DNA from: Thuidium tamariscinum
Taxonomy: Eukaryota > Streptophyta > Bryopsida > Hypnales > Thuidiaceae
Direction of reading: 5' to 3'
Assembly: GCA_947034885.2 (NCBI GenBank)
Contig: OX344754.2
Coordinates: 9,865,001-9,929,000 of the forward strand
Length of the DNA: 64,000 bases
Under the pieces are notes generated by a model. The model had not been told where the DNA came from and searched no databases. It worked only from the letters and a program-made list of their open reading frames with translations. Positions 1 through 12,961 of the stretch are shown here, one piece after another (the first letter of the stretch is position 1; each line of letters opens with the position of its first letter). The position numbers and the translations under genes were made by a program.

Positions 1-128
1 TTTGCATTGAACGGATTACTTGTTTTACTGATCATTTATTGAAAGGGGGTTCCATTGCACTTGCTCAAACGTTATGTGAGTAACATGTTCAAATTCCGAG
101 GGTTCAAAGGTTTGTCTGATTGTTGCCG

Positions 129-880
129 TAAGGGAGGGTGCTCTAAAAGGGACCTTCTCTAAAAAGGACCTCTAACACAGGTAGATTTTGCTTTCTTCAA
201 TGTACCAACAGTGTAAGGGAAAACAGACTTTTTACTTGCGGACTCTAAGGAATCAGCCCATTATGGTTTTCTTTGATAGAATGAGATTCTGGCCACAATC
301 AATGTCTTAGCTAACTAGAATGGGGTGATTAGTGACCACAATAGGAACTTTCAACTTTTTTGTGTTAATTCACTATAGGAAGGGACTCTTTCAAGCCTTT
401 TGTGTCAGAAGATATTTTGACTGCATGTGGTGAGTAAGATGCCATTTTAGAAACAGTTTTGGTTGGTTTTGGGGTAGTCTAGAAACCATGATGGGTAGAA
501 CACTTCAAATATTCATAACAAATTCACACTTCGTCAAAAAAATATAATTTCCATTGCTCTCATCATTTCTATCACTTGTCTAAATGTAAAAAAAATTGGA
601 AGATTTTAGGAGTGATATGAGGGCAAATTCTTCGTTTGGTCCATAATGGAATGTTTTACCTTACATTTTAGGAAGGGGTTGCTTTTAGAAACCACTACAT
701 TTCAACTTTAGAAATTTGTAACTAATTCCACTAAGGTCTAAAAAATATGAAATGACTTGGGTTGGATGCCAATTCCACTTTCTTCCTTCAAAAATATATT
801 AAAAATCATTTCAAGGAGTTCAACTTCATTCCAAATATAATAAGCTCTTAAAAAGGTTGCTTTAAAAGCACACTACCTTA
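129..880. repeat. Degenerate TAAGG-ended inverted-repeat element, with insertion
   Basis: The left edge reads TAAGGGAGGGTGCTC and the right edge ends CACTACCTTA, the inverted form of the same end. The right part (about 680-800) carries the core shared with copies near 44.5, 48.6, 53.7 and 55.0 kb, recognisable by TAACTAATTCCA followed by AAAAAATATGAAA and ACTTGGGTT. At about 750 bp it is much longer than the 290-330 bp copies, so it probably holds an insertion or is two remnants. No coding potential is seen. Confidence 0.4.
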
Positions 881-1841
881 TATTTGACACATCCAACTTT
901 GGACCTATGCATTGTGTTTGCTCCCCCAACTGTATATATCTATTCAATATTTCAACCTTCTTTGTACTTTCTAGTACAATTTCAAAAGAAGTTCAATTGA
1001 TGGAAATGCATTTTTGGATAATTATGGGTGTTTTCACCTTAGAATTGTGAGTGGGTGCTCTTATATAATTTTAACTAGTTGATCACTCATTGTAATACTA
1101 ATTGAAATAAAAGGATTTTGTTTAAGTGTCACTTTAGTGTATTTTTAGGATTTTCAAAATCTTTCAGTAAACTAAAATACCTCTCAAATGATTTTCATTT
1201 GATATTGTTGTATCACTCAATTCAAGCAAGTGTGAAAAAATGACATTGAAAAGATGGGCTTTTGTGATTGTATAAAAATTACTAAAGATATAAAACCTTT
1301 TTAATAATTATATATATATGAAGTTTTCTATTTATTTGTATATATATAATTCAAGATACATGATTATTATGTAAAAAATAATTATTTTTTATTTATTTTA
1401 ATGAACTAGTATATAAATGTATGTATCCAAAATATAATTATTCACTATAAATATATTGAAATTCTATTTAATCCTTCAATAGAACCAAACTCTCAAATGT
1501 GCATTTTATTGCAAACTTAACCTATTACTTTTAAAATAAACCAACTTATACCAAATGACAAACTTAGTATAAACACTAAAGTCTTGCACCAAGCTATAAT
1601 AGACTTTTTTCAGTAAATGAAATTTGGGCTACAATAGGTTGAGTTAGTAGTCACAAATAATTTCTTGATGATGGTTAGGTGGAGTAATTAGTGACTATAA
1701 TAGGAATTTTCACTTGTTGGGTGAAAACTCATGACAAGAAGTGACTTTTGTAAGCCTTCATGTTGTGGCCATGACTTAAGAAATATTGTGACTACTTTAG
1801 GTGACTAAAATATATTCACTTTTTGTTGGTTTGGGGTTAGT
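881..1841. other. AT-rich intergenic stretch, no gene seen
   Basis: Very AT-rich sequence with short homopolymer and TA runs (for example near 1300-1440). No open reading frame with recognisable content, RNA gene or clear repeat boundary was found. Confidence 0.6.
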
Positions 1842-2543
1842 TTAACCCCTAAGCGCTCAAACGACCATTTTTTGGTCGCTGCCCGACTTCGGGCAGAATT
1901 TTCGGGCAAAAAAAAAAAGTTTTTTCAATTTTTTTTTTTCGGTTTTGAAAAATTTGGATTTTCTTTCAACATTTATATTCAAAACTAAGATCAGTACAGT
2001 CAAACAAAAATTATAAGAGATATAGCACTAAAGGTTCATAACATTCAGTAGCATGCCATGCCTCTACAGTGATGGTGTGGCATATTCCACTCCCAACCAA
2101 TTAGTTACTTATGAATACTGCTGGGTGTGGCATATTCCACACCATCACTGTAGAGCCAAGGCAATGCCAGCCTTGCTACTGAATGTTATGTTTAGAATTG
2201 CCTAGTGTTGAAAAACTTACTATTTTGGAAAAGTGTTGATGGTCTCATCACTAGATCTTTTGCATTTTTTCACAAATCAATAGAAACCACAATTTTGACC
2301 AATCAAAAAAAAATTCATATACTAAATAAAGAAATTGTATTTTTGGTGAATTTTTGAAGTTATATCTTCAAAATTCATTTGAAGAGAATTTAAAAATAAT
2401 TTTATATTTTTGACCATACGGATAATTTCTACATTTTGTGCTTCACATTATCTTCTTTGACACTAACTTTAAAAAAGTTACAGAACTTACATTTTATAAC
2501 ACATTTGTGTTTTATCCTAACCCCTTGGGCTTTTAGGGGTTAA
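1842..2543 (+). mobile_element. TTAA-flanked non-autonomous DNA transposon, copy 1
   Basis: Both ends are TTAA followed by an inverted CCCCTAA end: TTAACCCCTAAGCGC on the left and CTTTTAGGGGTTAA on the right. The interior matches the element at 10826-11367 in opposite orientation, including the pair TTTTGGTCG and GCCCGA...GGGCAGAA near one end and ACACATTTGTGTTTT near the other. TTAA target duplication with CCC-type ends is the hallmark of piggyBac-like transposons, so that superfamily is a reasonable inference. No transposase is present. A fold-back element is inserted at 2037-2190. Confidence 0.75.
2037..2190. mobile_element. Fold-back MITE (CATAACATTCAGTAGCA ends) nested in TTAA element
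   Basis: The termini are CATAACATTCAGTAGCA and its inverse TGCTACTGAATGTTATG. The arms continue inward through a shared TCTACAGTGATGGTGTGG / CCACACCATCACTGTAGA pair, so the unit can fold into a long hairpin. The related host element at 10826-11367 lacks this stretch, which shows it arrived later. Two bases (TT) appear on both flanks and may be the target duplication. Other copies lie at 48655-48849 and 55423-55610. Confidence 0.75.
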
Positions 2544-2990
2544 AGACTCTTTTAAACCTATTGAACACTTCAAAAAATCATGATAAATTCATACTTTGTC
2601 AAAAAAAAAAAAAAAAAAATTGATTATTCTTCCCACTTCTTACATTTATCTTTCATGTGAGAAAATTTAAAAAAAATTTTAAAATGCAAGGGGGCAAACT
2701 AGTCAGTCATTCTGCCTGTCACAGGCTAGGTTACCGAAATGCTTTTTTTAAGTAAGGAAATATGTGAGTGTTGAGGTCAAAAAAACTTTTAAAAATCAGA
2801 AAGTCAAGATGGTCAGGCGTTCATCCAATTTTCTGGCAATTTTCCAACAATATTCATAGATTTTCCAGCATCTACGTTTTCAAGTGCTTAGTCGATAATA
2901 CGATATCAAAGGACAAATGGCCTTCCAATCCCAGAGGGCCACTTCAATATACGGATACAGTACAATCATAAAACCCTAATTACGGTGTCT
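2544..2990. other. Intergenic stretch upstream of the SCA7 gene
   Basis: AT-rich sequence with a poly-A tract near 2600-2620, turning GC-richer towards 2900. A 67-codon open frame starting at 2768 has no family resemblance and is not called. The CT-rich stretch at about 2980-3030 looks like a plant 5' leader, so the promoter of the next gene probably lies here. Confidence 0.4.
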
Positions 2991-4995
2991 CTCTCATTCC
3001 CACCGTCTCACTTCCCATTCTCACTTGCGCTCATAGTTTAGTCTTCTCCGCCATAGCTGCTGTCTCGCTACATACACTCATTCTGTGCCTCATCGCTTTC
3101 CCGACTGTGTCCTGGAGATTTCTTGTTTCATTTCGAGCATTTCGAGCTCTCTTTCGGCCTGTTTGACCGCAGATCGCACCTGTGGGCGTTCATTTTCTGA
3201 GCGTACTTCAGGAGCTGGGTTTGGTGGTATCTGTAGCGGCTGTGTATTTGCTACGAGGGACTTAGGTAATACTCATGTAGCTGCATGTGGTGTTAGAATC
3301 TCTGTTAGGAAGTAGCTTAGATGTAGTTTGGCTTGTTTCTCCGGAGTTGGTGGTGTTGGAAGGGGCGGTGCGCAGTGGTTCGTCTTTGCGGATCGGGGTG
3401 AGTTCTTATTTTGGTTAGCTATGTCTTTTTCTCTCTCTAATACGGTGTTGTCATTTACTTGCGAGGGCGAGATTGATTGTTTTATGGATGGCGCTCCGTG
3501 GTGTACAATGTGTCGATCGCCTTGGTTTTGTCGGTCAGAGAACAGTTGAGCTGCTTGTAATTTCCCACATCTTAGCCTGTGGTCGACAATTCGCGGGATA
3601 TGTAGCTTGGAATATTTCTAAATTCGCCGGTGCAATGTAGCATTGCGGAATCTCTCTCATGCATTGTCTTTGTTCAAGGTGAATGTAGGTATTCTTCGGG
3701 TGTGTCTCTGTTATGGCATTGTTGATATTCTCGGTTTCTACGTTGGTTTGATTTATATTTGTCTAACTAGGTTTTTTAACACGCATTTGTGAACGCATTG
3801 AAAAACGTTTGTTTTCAGTTTTCTTTTCAGCTTGGCAACAGTGATGCTCCGGAAAGTCCACCGACATTTTTCATTCGTAGTTTAGTATTTGTATGTGACT
3901 TGTTGTCACTGATCCTATGCTTACATCCTTTTCTCTGGTCGGTACACGACTCTGTTTTGTATGCAGCGCCTTAGATGTTCACCGGGGTTTAACGTTTTGT
4001 GCTCACCCTGTTAGTTGAGGTCTTAAGACTGTTTGATACCATCGCAGGTTTTAGGGTTTAGGTTAGTGGTGTTGGCCTTAGGCTTTTGAAATAATACTAT
4101 CGCCATTTAGGACTGTGTGCTATTGCTGCAGATTCCATGAGCATAAGTTTTTCTGTTGAAATCATACCTTGTTGCTCGCTTTCATCTTTCTCCTCAATGT
4201 TAGAATTCTCTTTCATCGTCCTCCTTAAGATTGATTGAAATTCACTTTTTTCTTTCTCTTCGATAGACTGTGACTCTTCTGTATATTTTTTCTATTCTGC
4301 TGCATACTTTTCTGTGAGATGAAAACAAGTTCGACAGGGTAGTGAAATTCTATGTTTCTCTGGTGTTTGGTACCCTTGCTTCATGCAAATTTTGGGTATT
4401 CTTTTCTATCCTTCTTTTTCTTCCTGGTCCGGTCATTCGCATACTCGTTGTCAGATTAAGCAGTGGATACAGTCACGTTATATATAAGTGAAGTTTCCTC
4501 TCATTGACATGACGTATTCTTCTCCACAAATTTCCATTTTACTTAGCAGTACAATTTTTTTGAAGATAATGGGTTATTTGTTTTAGGAATATGTCTTCCT
4601 AATATCTCATTGGGGAGAGATGTTAGTTGACATATGTATGGACTTTCCAGCCCTTTTACTTCAAAAGCCGGAGAAGATCTAGTCCTGTAGATGATGAAGT
4701 TTCTAATGAACTATTTTTGGCTTTTCATTTTCAGGCTCTCTGTATAAGTCACCCTATGTGACGTGTGGGGGTTTACACTTCGGAGCAAATCTCATGTACA
4801 TCTAAGAAAATTACAATGTGAAGGCTCAACTCCTGTGACATGCCTCTTTCACATTCCAGATGATTTCCCTTTCTAGTGCCTCGGCGACTGTGTTCTTAAG
4901 ATGACTATGCGGTTCAACTTCTTACATTGATGATTTTGATTGTGGATCTACAATTCAGGTTGCCCTCAACTCCATTTGAAGTTGGGAAAGGGCAA
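2991..4995 (+). promoter_or_regulatory. Probable 5' leader and leader intron of the SCA7 gene
   Basis: Non-coding but compositionally gene-like, much less AT-rich than the desert upstream. A pyrimidine-rich start near 2990-3030, a possible donor after 3265 (CTTAG|GTAATA) and a good acceptor before 4958 (CAATTCAG|GTTGCC) suggest a leader exon spliced to the exon that holds the ATG at 4996. Short open frames here have no recognisable content. The exact transcription start and donor are guesses. Confidence 0.4.
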
Positions 4996-7900
4996 ATGTC
5001 CTCCATAGCAAACCTTCTTGCTTCCGGACCTGCAGAATTAACTGCAGGTAAAACTGATACAAGCTTTGAGCAGGAAACCTACTTGTTCCTCGATTGCAGT
5101 TTGATTAGCTGCGTTATGAATGTTGTCGCACGTCTTTGTTCTTGTCATGATAGGAATCACTCACAGTATTATGTTTATCCTCCATTTTCTGGAATTTTTC
5201 ATACACTATACATCTTTTCGATTTTTGAATTCTTCTCTTTGTTAACGAGTTATTGATATTGTTAAACCTGATGTTTAACTTTTTAGAGGAGGAAGCCCAG
5301 CAGAGCGCAGCTGTTTTAGCTGTGCAGAGAGAAATGGAGGAAGCCGATGAACTGAATTATCTTGATGAAGAAGGTACAGTCAGCTTTGTTTCATTAGAAC
5401 CTTCATTATATGGGGCTTGTTCAGGGGCGAGGATACGGCGCTGGATGTTTTCATGAGTAAATTTTAGGTCGTTGAATGGCTATTATGTACAGGAGTTTTG
5501 TTGCTACTGCTCAGGTGGATATGAGGACAATTTTCTTTGCAGAGACTCGGGAAAACTGTAATTGTGAGCAATTTCATACAGTTGGTAGATGTTTCACTGA
5601 GCTCTTCTTTATGTCTAGCAGATATGCACGTGTTTGATCGGCATCCACTTGAAGATAAATTGAGTCTGGTATGATATGTGACAATGGATATATTTTGTAG
5701 TCTTTGTTCACTTGATGCTGGTTTACATTTTCAGTTGATTTTGATTTTGTGAGCTATTTCATCCGAATGCAAGGAAATTAGACCCAATTTTCTTTGGGGT
5801 TTACTTGCAGGGTTAGCTTTTAATATGCGATATTGAATTATCATGTACAATCCATATTGAAGTTTTCCATGAAAACCTAAGAAAGCAGTGAAATTACTGT
5901 GGACGCATCATGCATTTGATAGTTCACAGAGATGTTTGTGCAAAGCCTTTCAATGTGTCTCTTTTCCGGTTAATTTTCAATCCTACAATTTTTGTCTGAC
6001 ACTGAATCTGGTTTACGTTGGCGATCCTTTCTTCTACATAGGTTTCATGCAACATGTGCAAGAAGCCTATTAAGGTTAGCGCATTTGCCGCACATGCTGG
6101 TGAGTCCGTTTCACGGGATTTGTCTTGTTCTATGTATCTTCAGTTTTGTTTGAGGATTCCTTAATTCTGTTTTCCTTTGTGGGTTCCAAAATTTTGGTGG
6201 TATCGTAAGGACAGTGTCATTGAATGAACGGCTGAAGTCACATTCACGTGCATTTTGTGCTTGCCATTCCAGTTTTCCTGCGTCCAAGTGTTGTATTAGG
6301 TGCTGAGTAGTTTATTCAATAACGTGGATATAGTTCATCGATTTTTTCTAGCACGACAAAGATGCTCTTTTTTTAAAGTACACATGTTTACATCTTTTGG
6401 ATGTTACTTCATTTGTCTGAGCAGATAGGTGTAGGGCTATGATGGCTCAAGACGATTCCACAGCCGAGTTGGACGGCGGAGCTGGTCACAAGAAACCACC
6501 GCGAAAGGCACGGAAGAAGTTACTACCTTCTCAAGATAGTATCCTCTCACATTCTTGTAGCGTTCCACCCTTGATGTGTTGTAGTGAGCGGTTTTTGTCC
6601 ATCTACCATAGCAGCTGGTGTACAATTTTGGAACATCATGTAGCGTTAGTTGTCTTGGGGGTTGACTTGTGTTGTAAACAGGGAGTATCTAATCAATAGT
6701 CGGTTTGTTTGCGTTAAAACTCATCTCTGACTTATCGGGACTCCAAATGAGATAATTTAGGGATGTTGAACGTAGAGTATGATTTTTGTACTTCTCTATC
6801 TAGCTTATATTGATTATTAAGTGCAGTTCCTCTTTTATTCTGGTGCCTGCCAGTTGAAAGATCCTGTTCTTAGGGACATGTATTCTAGCATAAGATGAAT
6901 GAGTTGCACAATGATTCTCTTTAAAATGACAAGGTTATCAAAGGCTTCGCAAATATATCTTACGGTTTGCTAATTGAAAGGCTTTCTATCGTTACTGGCA
7001 TTTATACTTTCTGCCTTGATTTCCAGAAGTATCTTCTTTGGATAGATAGTAGGTTAGGTTTTTTGTCCCTTTCGTTCTGGTGGTATCCTTTAACTATTTT
7101 AAGATGCCACTGGAGAAGGAGACTCCGAACGAATTGCAGATGATGATGACCTTCCAGAGACTGCAGGTGCCTCCGGTGGCTCTTACGAAGAGCAACCTCC
7201 TGTACACAGCGGCAGCGCACGAGGCACAAAGAGTAAGTTTCTGCAGGTCTTTTCTACCGCTGTTGTGTAATATATCGAGTGTCACCTCACTTCATTTCCA
7301 CATTTTAGTGTGCAAGTTTTTCACATCTTGAATACAACTTGCTTAAACATCTTATGAACCTGATAATTAAAACCTTTCGATTTGAATTTTTCTGGTTGAT
7401 TTCTTTGTTATTCATAGGAGGTCGAAGTACACAGTTTTTGTGCAGTCACAAGCATAGAGATTGCTTCGCTTCTGATTGGTGGATCAAAGTCTCACAGGCA
7501 AAAATGAATAAGTTCATGGATTCTTATGTTGCCTTCATTATAACATGTCTTTAGTTATAAAGATATTTTCCAGACTTTACCTGTAGTGTGTCTGTTTTAA
7601 GTTCCAAAATGCTCAATTCAGTCTTTATAGATGGTGTAAACCGTTCTCTTTGTTTCTATAAATACTGAGGGTTGTTGACTTTTGCAGAAGTAATGAACAT
7701 TTCGGAAGGAACTGTTGTTGCTGCTCCAAAAGTTGGAAGGCCGCGAAAGCAAGTGGTTATTGCCCCAGGTACCTGCAGAATCTATGCAATTTGCTGATTT
7801 TCGTGGCTGCATGTTGAACCAATCTGAAGTTCTTGATTTAAATATTTACTGGATTATCTGTATTCTCCGTTGTATTATTGTGGGTTTAGGTAATAACATA

Positions 7901-10900
7901 AGCTTTATGCAAACTATTTCCTAGAGGTCACGAAGGTCCACTGGACTGTGAGCTTCTTTGTTGACGACAATGGAATGGGCACAAGGTGGTGGTGCTCCTC
8001 CCTTAACACGAATATTTCGTCTACCTGCTGTTAAATTCAGAATTTTTTCTACTTTACCTTGCCGGTCATGGCTGATTTATTGTCATCTGAATGAAATTAT
8101 GTGCCAGATGCTGGAGCTGGTAATGCTGACGTTGTGCACCCTCCTCCAAAGCGTCCGAAACTGTACGCTTATCATTCTTCTTGCAGTGATGTTCTTCTAT
8201 CGCTTCGTTCCTGGAAAACTTTCGAAGTGGGACGTTGTCGTAAAATATTTCTAAATGCTGTCTTGCACCGGTAGAATGTAATGTCTACGGGTCATATTTT
8301 GTTATCTCATTTAAGGACATTTGCATGGTAAGTGAAAGATTTGCTGCGTTGTTTTAATTCATACGACTTGAGTGGTTCGGTTGCAGATTGACTACGGAGG
8401 AGCTAGACACTCTTTGCGGAGTTGTGAATGTCCAGACTGGCGTAATGTGTCGGCGATCGATCACCTGTAAGTACAGCACATTGATTAAAACCAGTGAATT
8501 GACTTGTGTCGTCGAGATGGCTGAATTAAGGTTATTATAACTCTGCTTCGGACACAATTTCAAGCAGGAGGGAATGAACAGTCATTTTTTTCATTTCCAG
8601 GCATTTATGATGATACTACACATACTTTGGGACCCTTTTTGTAAGTCGTGGTCCTATATGGTGCTTCGATAGTTGTTTATGTGTGTGAAGTACCATTTTG
8701 AAACATGCAGTAACATGATCAATGCACTTTTGGTACTAAATTATAAACATGTATCTAGCAACTTTTTGCAGGTCAGTACGATGCAGTAGCTACTCCATTT
8801 TGTTAGTCTAATCTACATTTTTGAAGATGAAAGGAATATTTGAGTAGCTGAATGCAGAATAGGGAAGCTGTAGATTTTGGTGCAATTTGCTTGCTTTTAG
8901 GATTTACCACTCTCACTGTGTAGTGATTCAGTACTGGAATTTGAGGATCTTAAACGACATTTTTACTGATTTTCTTGTGTGTCAGGCAAACTACATGCTG
9001 AATCAGCCAAGCGAGCTGTACCAGGACGCCTGCGTCCTTATGACATCTTACTTCAAGAGTTCAAAGCCAATAAACTGGCTGCTGCACCAAAGCCACTTAA
9101 TACGGGTAGGTAGCCTGTGGTGAGTTACCCCTCTACTTCGAGATGGTGAATGCAGTAGTCAGCAGATTCTTCTGAACCACTTCCTCTCTTTGGAAAGCAT
9201 GACAGACATGTACTGATTGAAGGTGAAGGATGCTTGGACTTCCTCATGGCAGTGTCTGCCTTCGTTTAAACCCTACATAATGAACATCCCTTATTTCCTT
9301 CTCACCATTTTGTCTGGACCTCAAGAATGTTAAGGCATTATCAGGCCTATTAGCATACCTTACTGACTTTAGTTTATCTGAACTTCCTCTCAAGATCCAT
9401 AGTCTCCAATCACTATTTGATATTCATGAATATAGACTCAACGGGACTGAACTTTCATTATTTTCATTACCATGAGGTCACACGTAATGTGGTTCATGTT
9501 CGGAGTGGAGTGTTTTAGCTCTGAAGCGTCAGTTCTTGGATGTTGCACTGAGATTGCAATAATTGTGGTCCTTGAGGGTAATGTTTGACCCCTAATTATG
9601 AGAGATTTGAGTAGTGCAAGATGGACCCCTTCTAGCAGAGTCGTTGGATGTCTTGAGGTTCCTGTTGCTAAAATTTACATCAGGACTCCGTCCCTTTATC
9701 CTCATGTCTAGAAATGATTATCGAGATAGTGGAAAAGCCTATATAATGGTCTGCAAAATATTGGAGACAATTTATTGGTTAATTTTGATACAGGATAGTT
9801 ATTTAGTAACCTGGATAAATTACGAGAAGAGTTGTAGACTGATATTCAGATTAGGGGAAATTATAAGGCTTTTGCCCTTAGCGTTAGTATTCATAGTCTG
9901 GCTTTTACACATGTTCAGAGGCTTGACCAGAAACGCCGCATTTCATCTTGATTACCTGGTTTTGCAGTTGCAGTCGCAAATCCTTTGCCATTGGCTACAA
10001 AGGAATACTGTCACAGGCCAGAGCAATGTATGCGTGCTGTTCTGGGGTCTTTATTCTCCGATGCATGCAATCGTCGTGCTGTTAACAGAGGGAACAGTCC
10101 AGATAGACTTTCAGGAGAGTTTGGTGGCCAAGTACTGCCTGCTCTCACACTTCCATCAGACCAGTCTTCTGATCTGCAGACATGTCAACTTTCAGGGTTC
10201 AACCAAAAAAAGGTGTAATGATTGTTCTACACGTGAATTGCAATCTCTACTGTATGTTTCATATGCTTAAACACCAAAGAGCTGTTGAGAATTTGGTTTG
10301 GGTACTGATTATTTGTGCTGTTTTGTTTGACATGGAAATTGCTGGATTTAGCCCGCAAAACTAGGCAGAGACGGTAAGAAGGCACCACCGGTTCAAGTGA
10401 TGCAGATGGCACATGTGAAAGCTGAACCGGGACTCAACCAAGCAATGGACTATACTCGCGTGAATGTTACCGGCATGGGTTTGCCTGGGGTGCCAAATTA
10501 TCAACATCTAGACAACAGACTGGCAATGGGAGGCATTTCCGTTGATTATGGGCAATTAGTTATGAACAAAGGGAGGCCTGTCCAAGGCTTACCGGTTCTA
10601 GGGACCAATGTGTCTGGTACGTCACATGCTTGGTGATTTTCGTATTCCCCGGTGCTTACATTCTTGTGCCAGGATTCAAATTTCAGTACCTTGTTTTTCT
10701 AGAGTTGCCAAGGGTCTCCTCATGTCTGCCAGGGCCTCAAAAGCCAAATATAAGAATTCTATTCTACCGTGTTGATTAGGGTTTAGCCTTGATGTTTGGT
10801 AAACTAGACAAATTAAAATGTACCATTAACCCCTAAAAGCCCGAGGGGTTCAGACAAAACACAAATGTGTTATAAAATATAAGATTTCTTACTTTTTTGT

Positions 10901-11697
10901 AGTTTGCATCAAAGAAAATAATGTGAAGGAGAAAAAGTGGAAGGCATCGGTACGGCAAGAATTATAAAATTATTTTTAGATTCTCTTCAAATGAATTTTG
11001 AAGATATAACTTCAAAAATTCACCAAAAATACAATTTCTATCTTTAGCATTTAAAATTTTTTTGGATTGGTTGAAATTGTGATTTCTATCAATTTGTAAG
11101 AAAATGCAAAACATCTAGTAATGAGAATATCATTACTTTTCCCAAAGAGTAAGTTTTTCAACACTAGGTAAATTTTAAACTCTTTGTACTACTTCTTACT
11201 TCTTATATAATTTTTGTTTGACCGTAATGATCTTAGTATTGAATGCAAATATTGAATGGCAGCCCAATCTTTCAAAAAATTGAAAAAAAGTTATTTTTTC
11301 TGCCCGAAAATTCTACCTGAAGGCGGGCATCAACCAAAAAATGGTCGCTTGGGTGTTTAGGGGTTAAGTAAATTTCGTAAGCCTATCTTGTCTTTACAAC
11401 AGTCGTCATGTCCACCAGCATCTAGAAACTCAACTGAGTCCCGAGCACATTTTTAATTAGTTATGTCAAGTCCTGCTGGGATGATCTGTAAATGTATGCA
11501 CTTCTTTCCGAATTGTCCCGATTATTTTTATTGTTGTTGCTGCACCTTATTCTGTCTCGTGTCTCAGGTTGACTTACTGACTCGGTAACTTGCTCAGGCC
11601 TCTCAAAATAATGTCATTAAGAATTTTTGTTCTTGGGTGAGCAGGGGTGCAGGGAAATCAGTCTCAGCAACCTTTGGGAGGTGTCCCAGTAACATGA
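4996..11697 (+). CDS. Ataxin-7/Sgf73-like SAGA subunit (SCA7 domain), 13 coding exons
   Basis: Exons by splice consensus and frame: 4996-5047, 5287-5373, 5622-5668, 6042-6099, 6425-6538, 7104-7232, 7688-7768, 8108-8162, 8387-8466, 8986-9105, 9968-10214, 10369-10616, 11645-11697, giving 456 aa. Residues 65-84 form a C-x2-C-x11-H-x3-C zinc finger like that of Sgf11/Sgf73 proteins. Residues 179-183 (GRPRK) resemble an AT-hook. Residues 208-262 match the SCA7 domain: Cys218, Cys229, Cys235, His238, then KRAVPGRLRPYDILLQEFK. In yeast and animals this family anchors the deubiquitinase module to SAGA, a nuclear co-activator; the same role here is inferred. The C-terminal third is low complexity and unrecognised. 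Donors at 6539 (GATA|GTATCC) and 10215 were chosen because they alone keep the frame. Confidence 0.85.
10826..11367 (-). mobile_element. TTAA-flanked non-autonomous transposon, copy 2, in the last SCA7 intron
   Basis: Bounded by TTAACCCCTAAAAGC on the left and TGTTTAGGGGTTAA on the right. It is the reverse orientation of the element at 1842-2543 and lacks the fold-back insertion found there, hence about 540 bp. It lies wholly within the intron 10617-11644, so it should be spliced out. No coding capacity. Confidence 0.75.
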
Positions 11698-12800
11698 CAC
11701 AACTGATAAACCAGGTGAAAATCTTAAACTATATTGTAGGCAGTTTTGGGGGTCTCCACTTTGTAATAGGGAGGGCCTTTCGTGGTTCTAGTGTTTAACT
11801 TGCAAATCCTGTTCTATTTTGGTTTCTGCAAGAATTAGTTATAGATAGAGTTTTATAATCTTGTTTTTTAATGGATGTTGGGGTGTGTTTCAAATATTCA
11901 ATGAAACTTCTGTTTTCGCTACATTTTAAGAGCTTTCATTACTGGGACACTCAAAGTGTCGGATTGATACACTACACCTTGATAACAAAAAATATGATCA
12001 AAGTAAATATTAAATTTTCATTACCCTACTTTGTTACCCAACTAGACATTTGCTTTTGGGGTTCAAGACTGTTCAACTTCAACCTGCCTTTTTGTTAAGT
12101 AACACGAGGCGGCTATTGGGTCAGCCATGCTTCTATTTAGTTCAATATTTTATTTTGTTTCACCTGTTGTATAAACCATAAAGATGACTTATTTAACCCT
12201 TGTAGATAGGGGGAATCCGTCTAGTTTATGGACCCTCTTCTAACGAAATGGACGCACCCATACAGCTCTACCATTCCGTCACCTTTTCTTTTTTTAAACC
12301 TTAAGTTTGCCTTTGATTTGTCTGCAGTTTTAAACTTGGATTTTGTAATTTGGACACTTCAGTTGACTTTGCACTGACTGCTTGTTTCATGTTGTGTCCC
12401 GACAGGGTGTGAATGATGGAATGCTTTAGTATGAGACAGGAGGAATGTTATCACCATGTGTGCCACTAATACCAATTCAGCATGCTGAATGCTTAGACTT
12501 TATTGTAGATTCAAGATGGTAAAAATGATATCTGAGTTGAGAGGTTTGTTCCGAGATGTCTACATTGTTCATCTCTGCTTGGAGGACTTGGGACTGCGAC
12601 GGTTTATAAGTTCTGCTATGTTACTAAGGTAACCTTAAATCGTTCCTTGCGGATTGTTGAACTCTTACATTTCGATGGAAGATGAACAAGCAGAAGTACT
12701 GAAAATGGTGACAATGTGTAGTTTGTTTGTATGTTTTGACAATGATGAATGACACCTTTTTATTGGTAATGTGGGTTTGTTAAGGGACACTTTTTTGTGA
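11698..12800 (+). other. 3' region of the SCA7 gene, possibly with a 3' UTR intron
   Basis: After the stop at 11695-11697 there is a strong donor (AAACCAG|GTGAAA at about 11714) and a strong acceptor (TCCCGACAG before 12405). The 3' UTR may therefore be spliced and continue to about 12.8 kb. No coding sequence is recognised. The end of the transcript cannot be placed. Confidence 0.35.
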
Positions 12801-12961
12801 AATTTTCCTTCAATTTGACTTCTTGCTCGTTTAATGTTTTAATTTTTTGATAATTTTCTCTTTAACCCTAGAGGATTGTAAGACCACTAGGTTGCTTTTG
12901 CAACATGGATTTTTGCACCTCCAGTTCTTTAGGGGATAATGTGCACCAAGCTGTATCCTTG

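Noticed and set aside
9614-10270. Longest single open frame in the SCA7 gene region (218 codons)
   Set aside because: It overlaps the true exon 9968-10214 in another frame. The exon's own frame links cleanly to both neighbours through splice sites, while this frame has no support.
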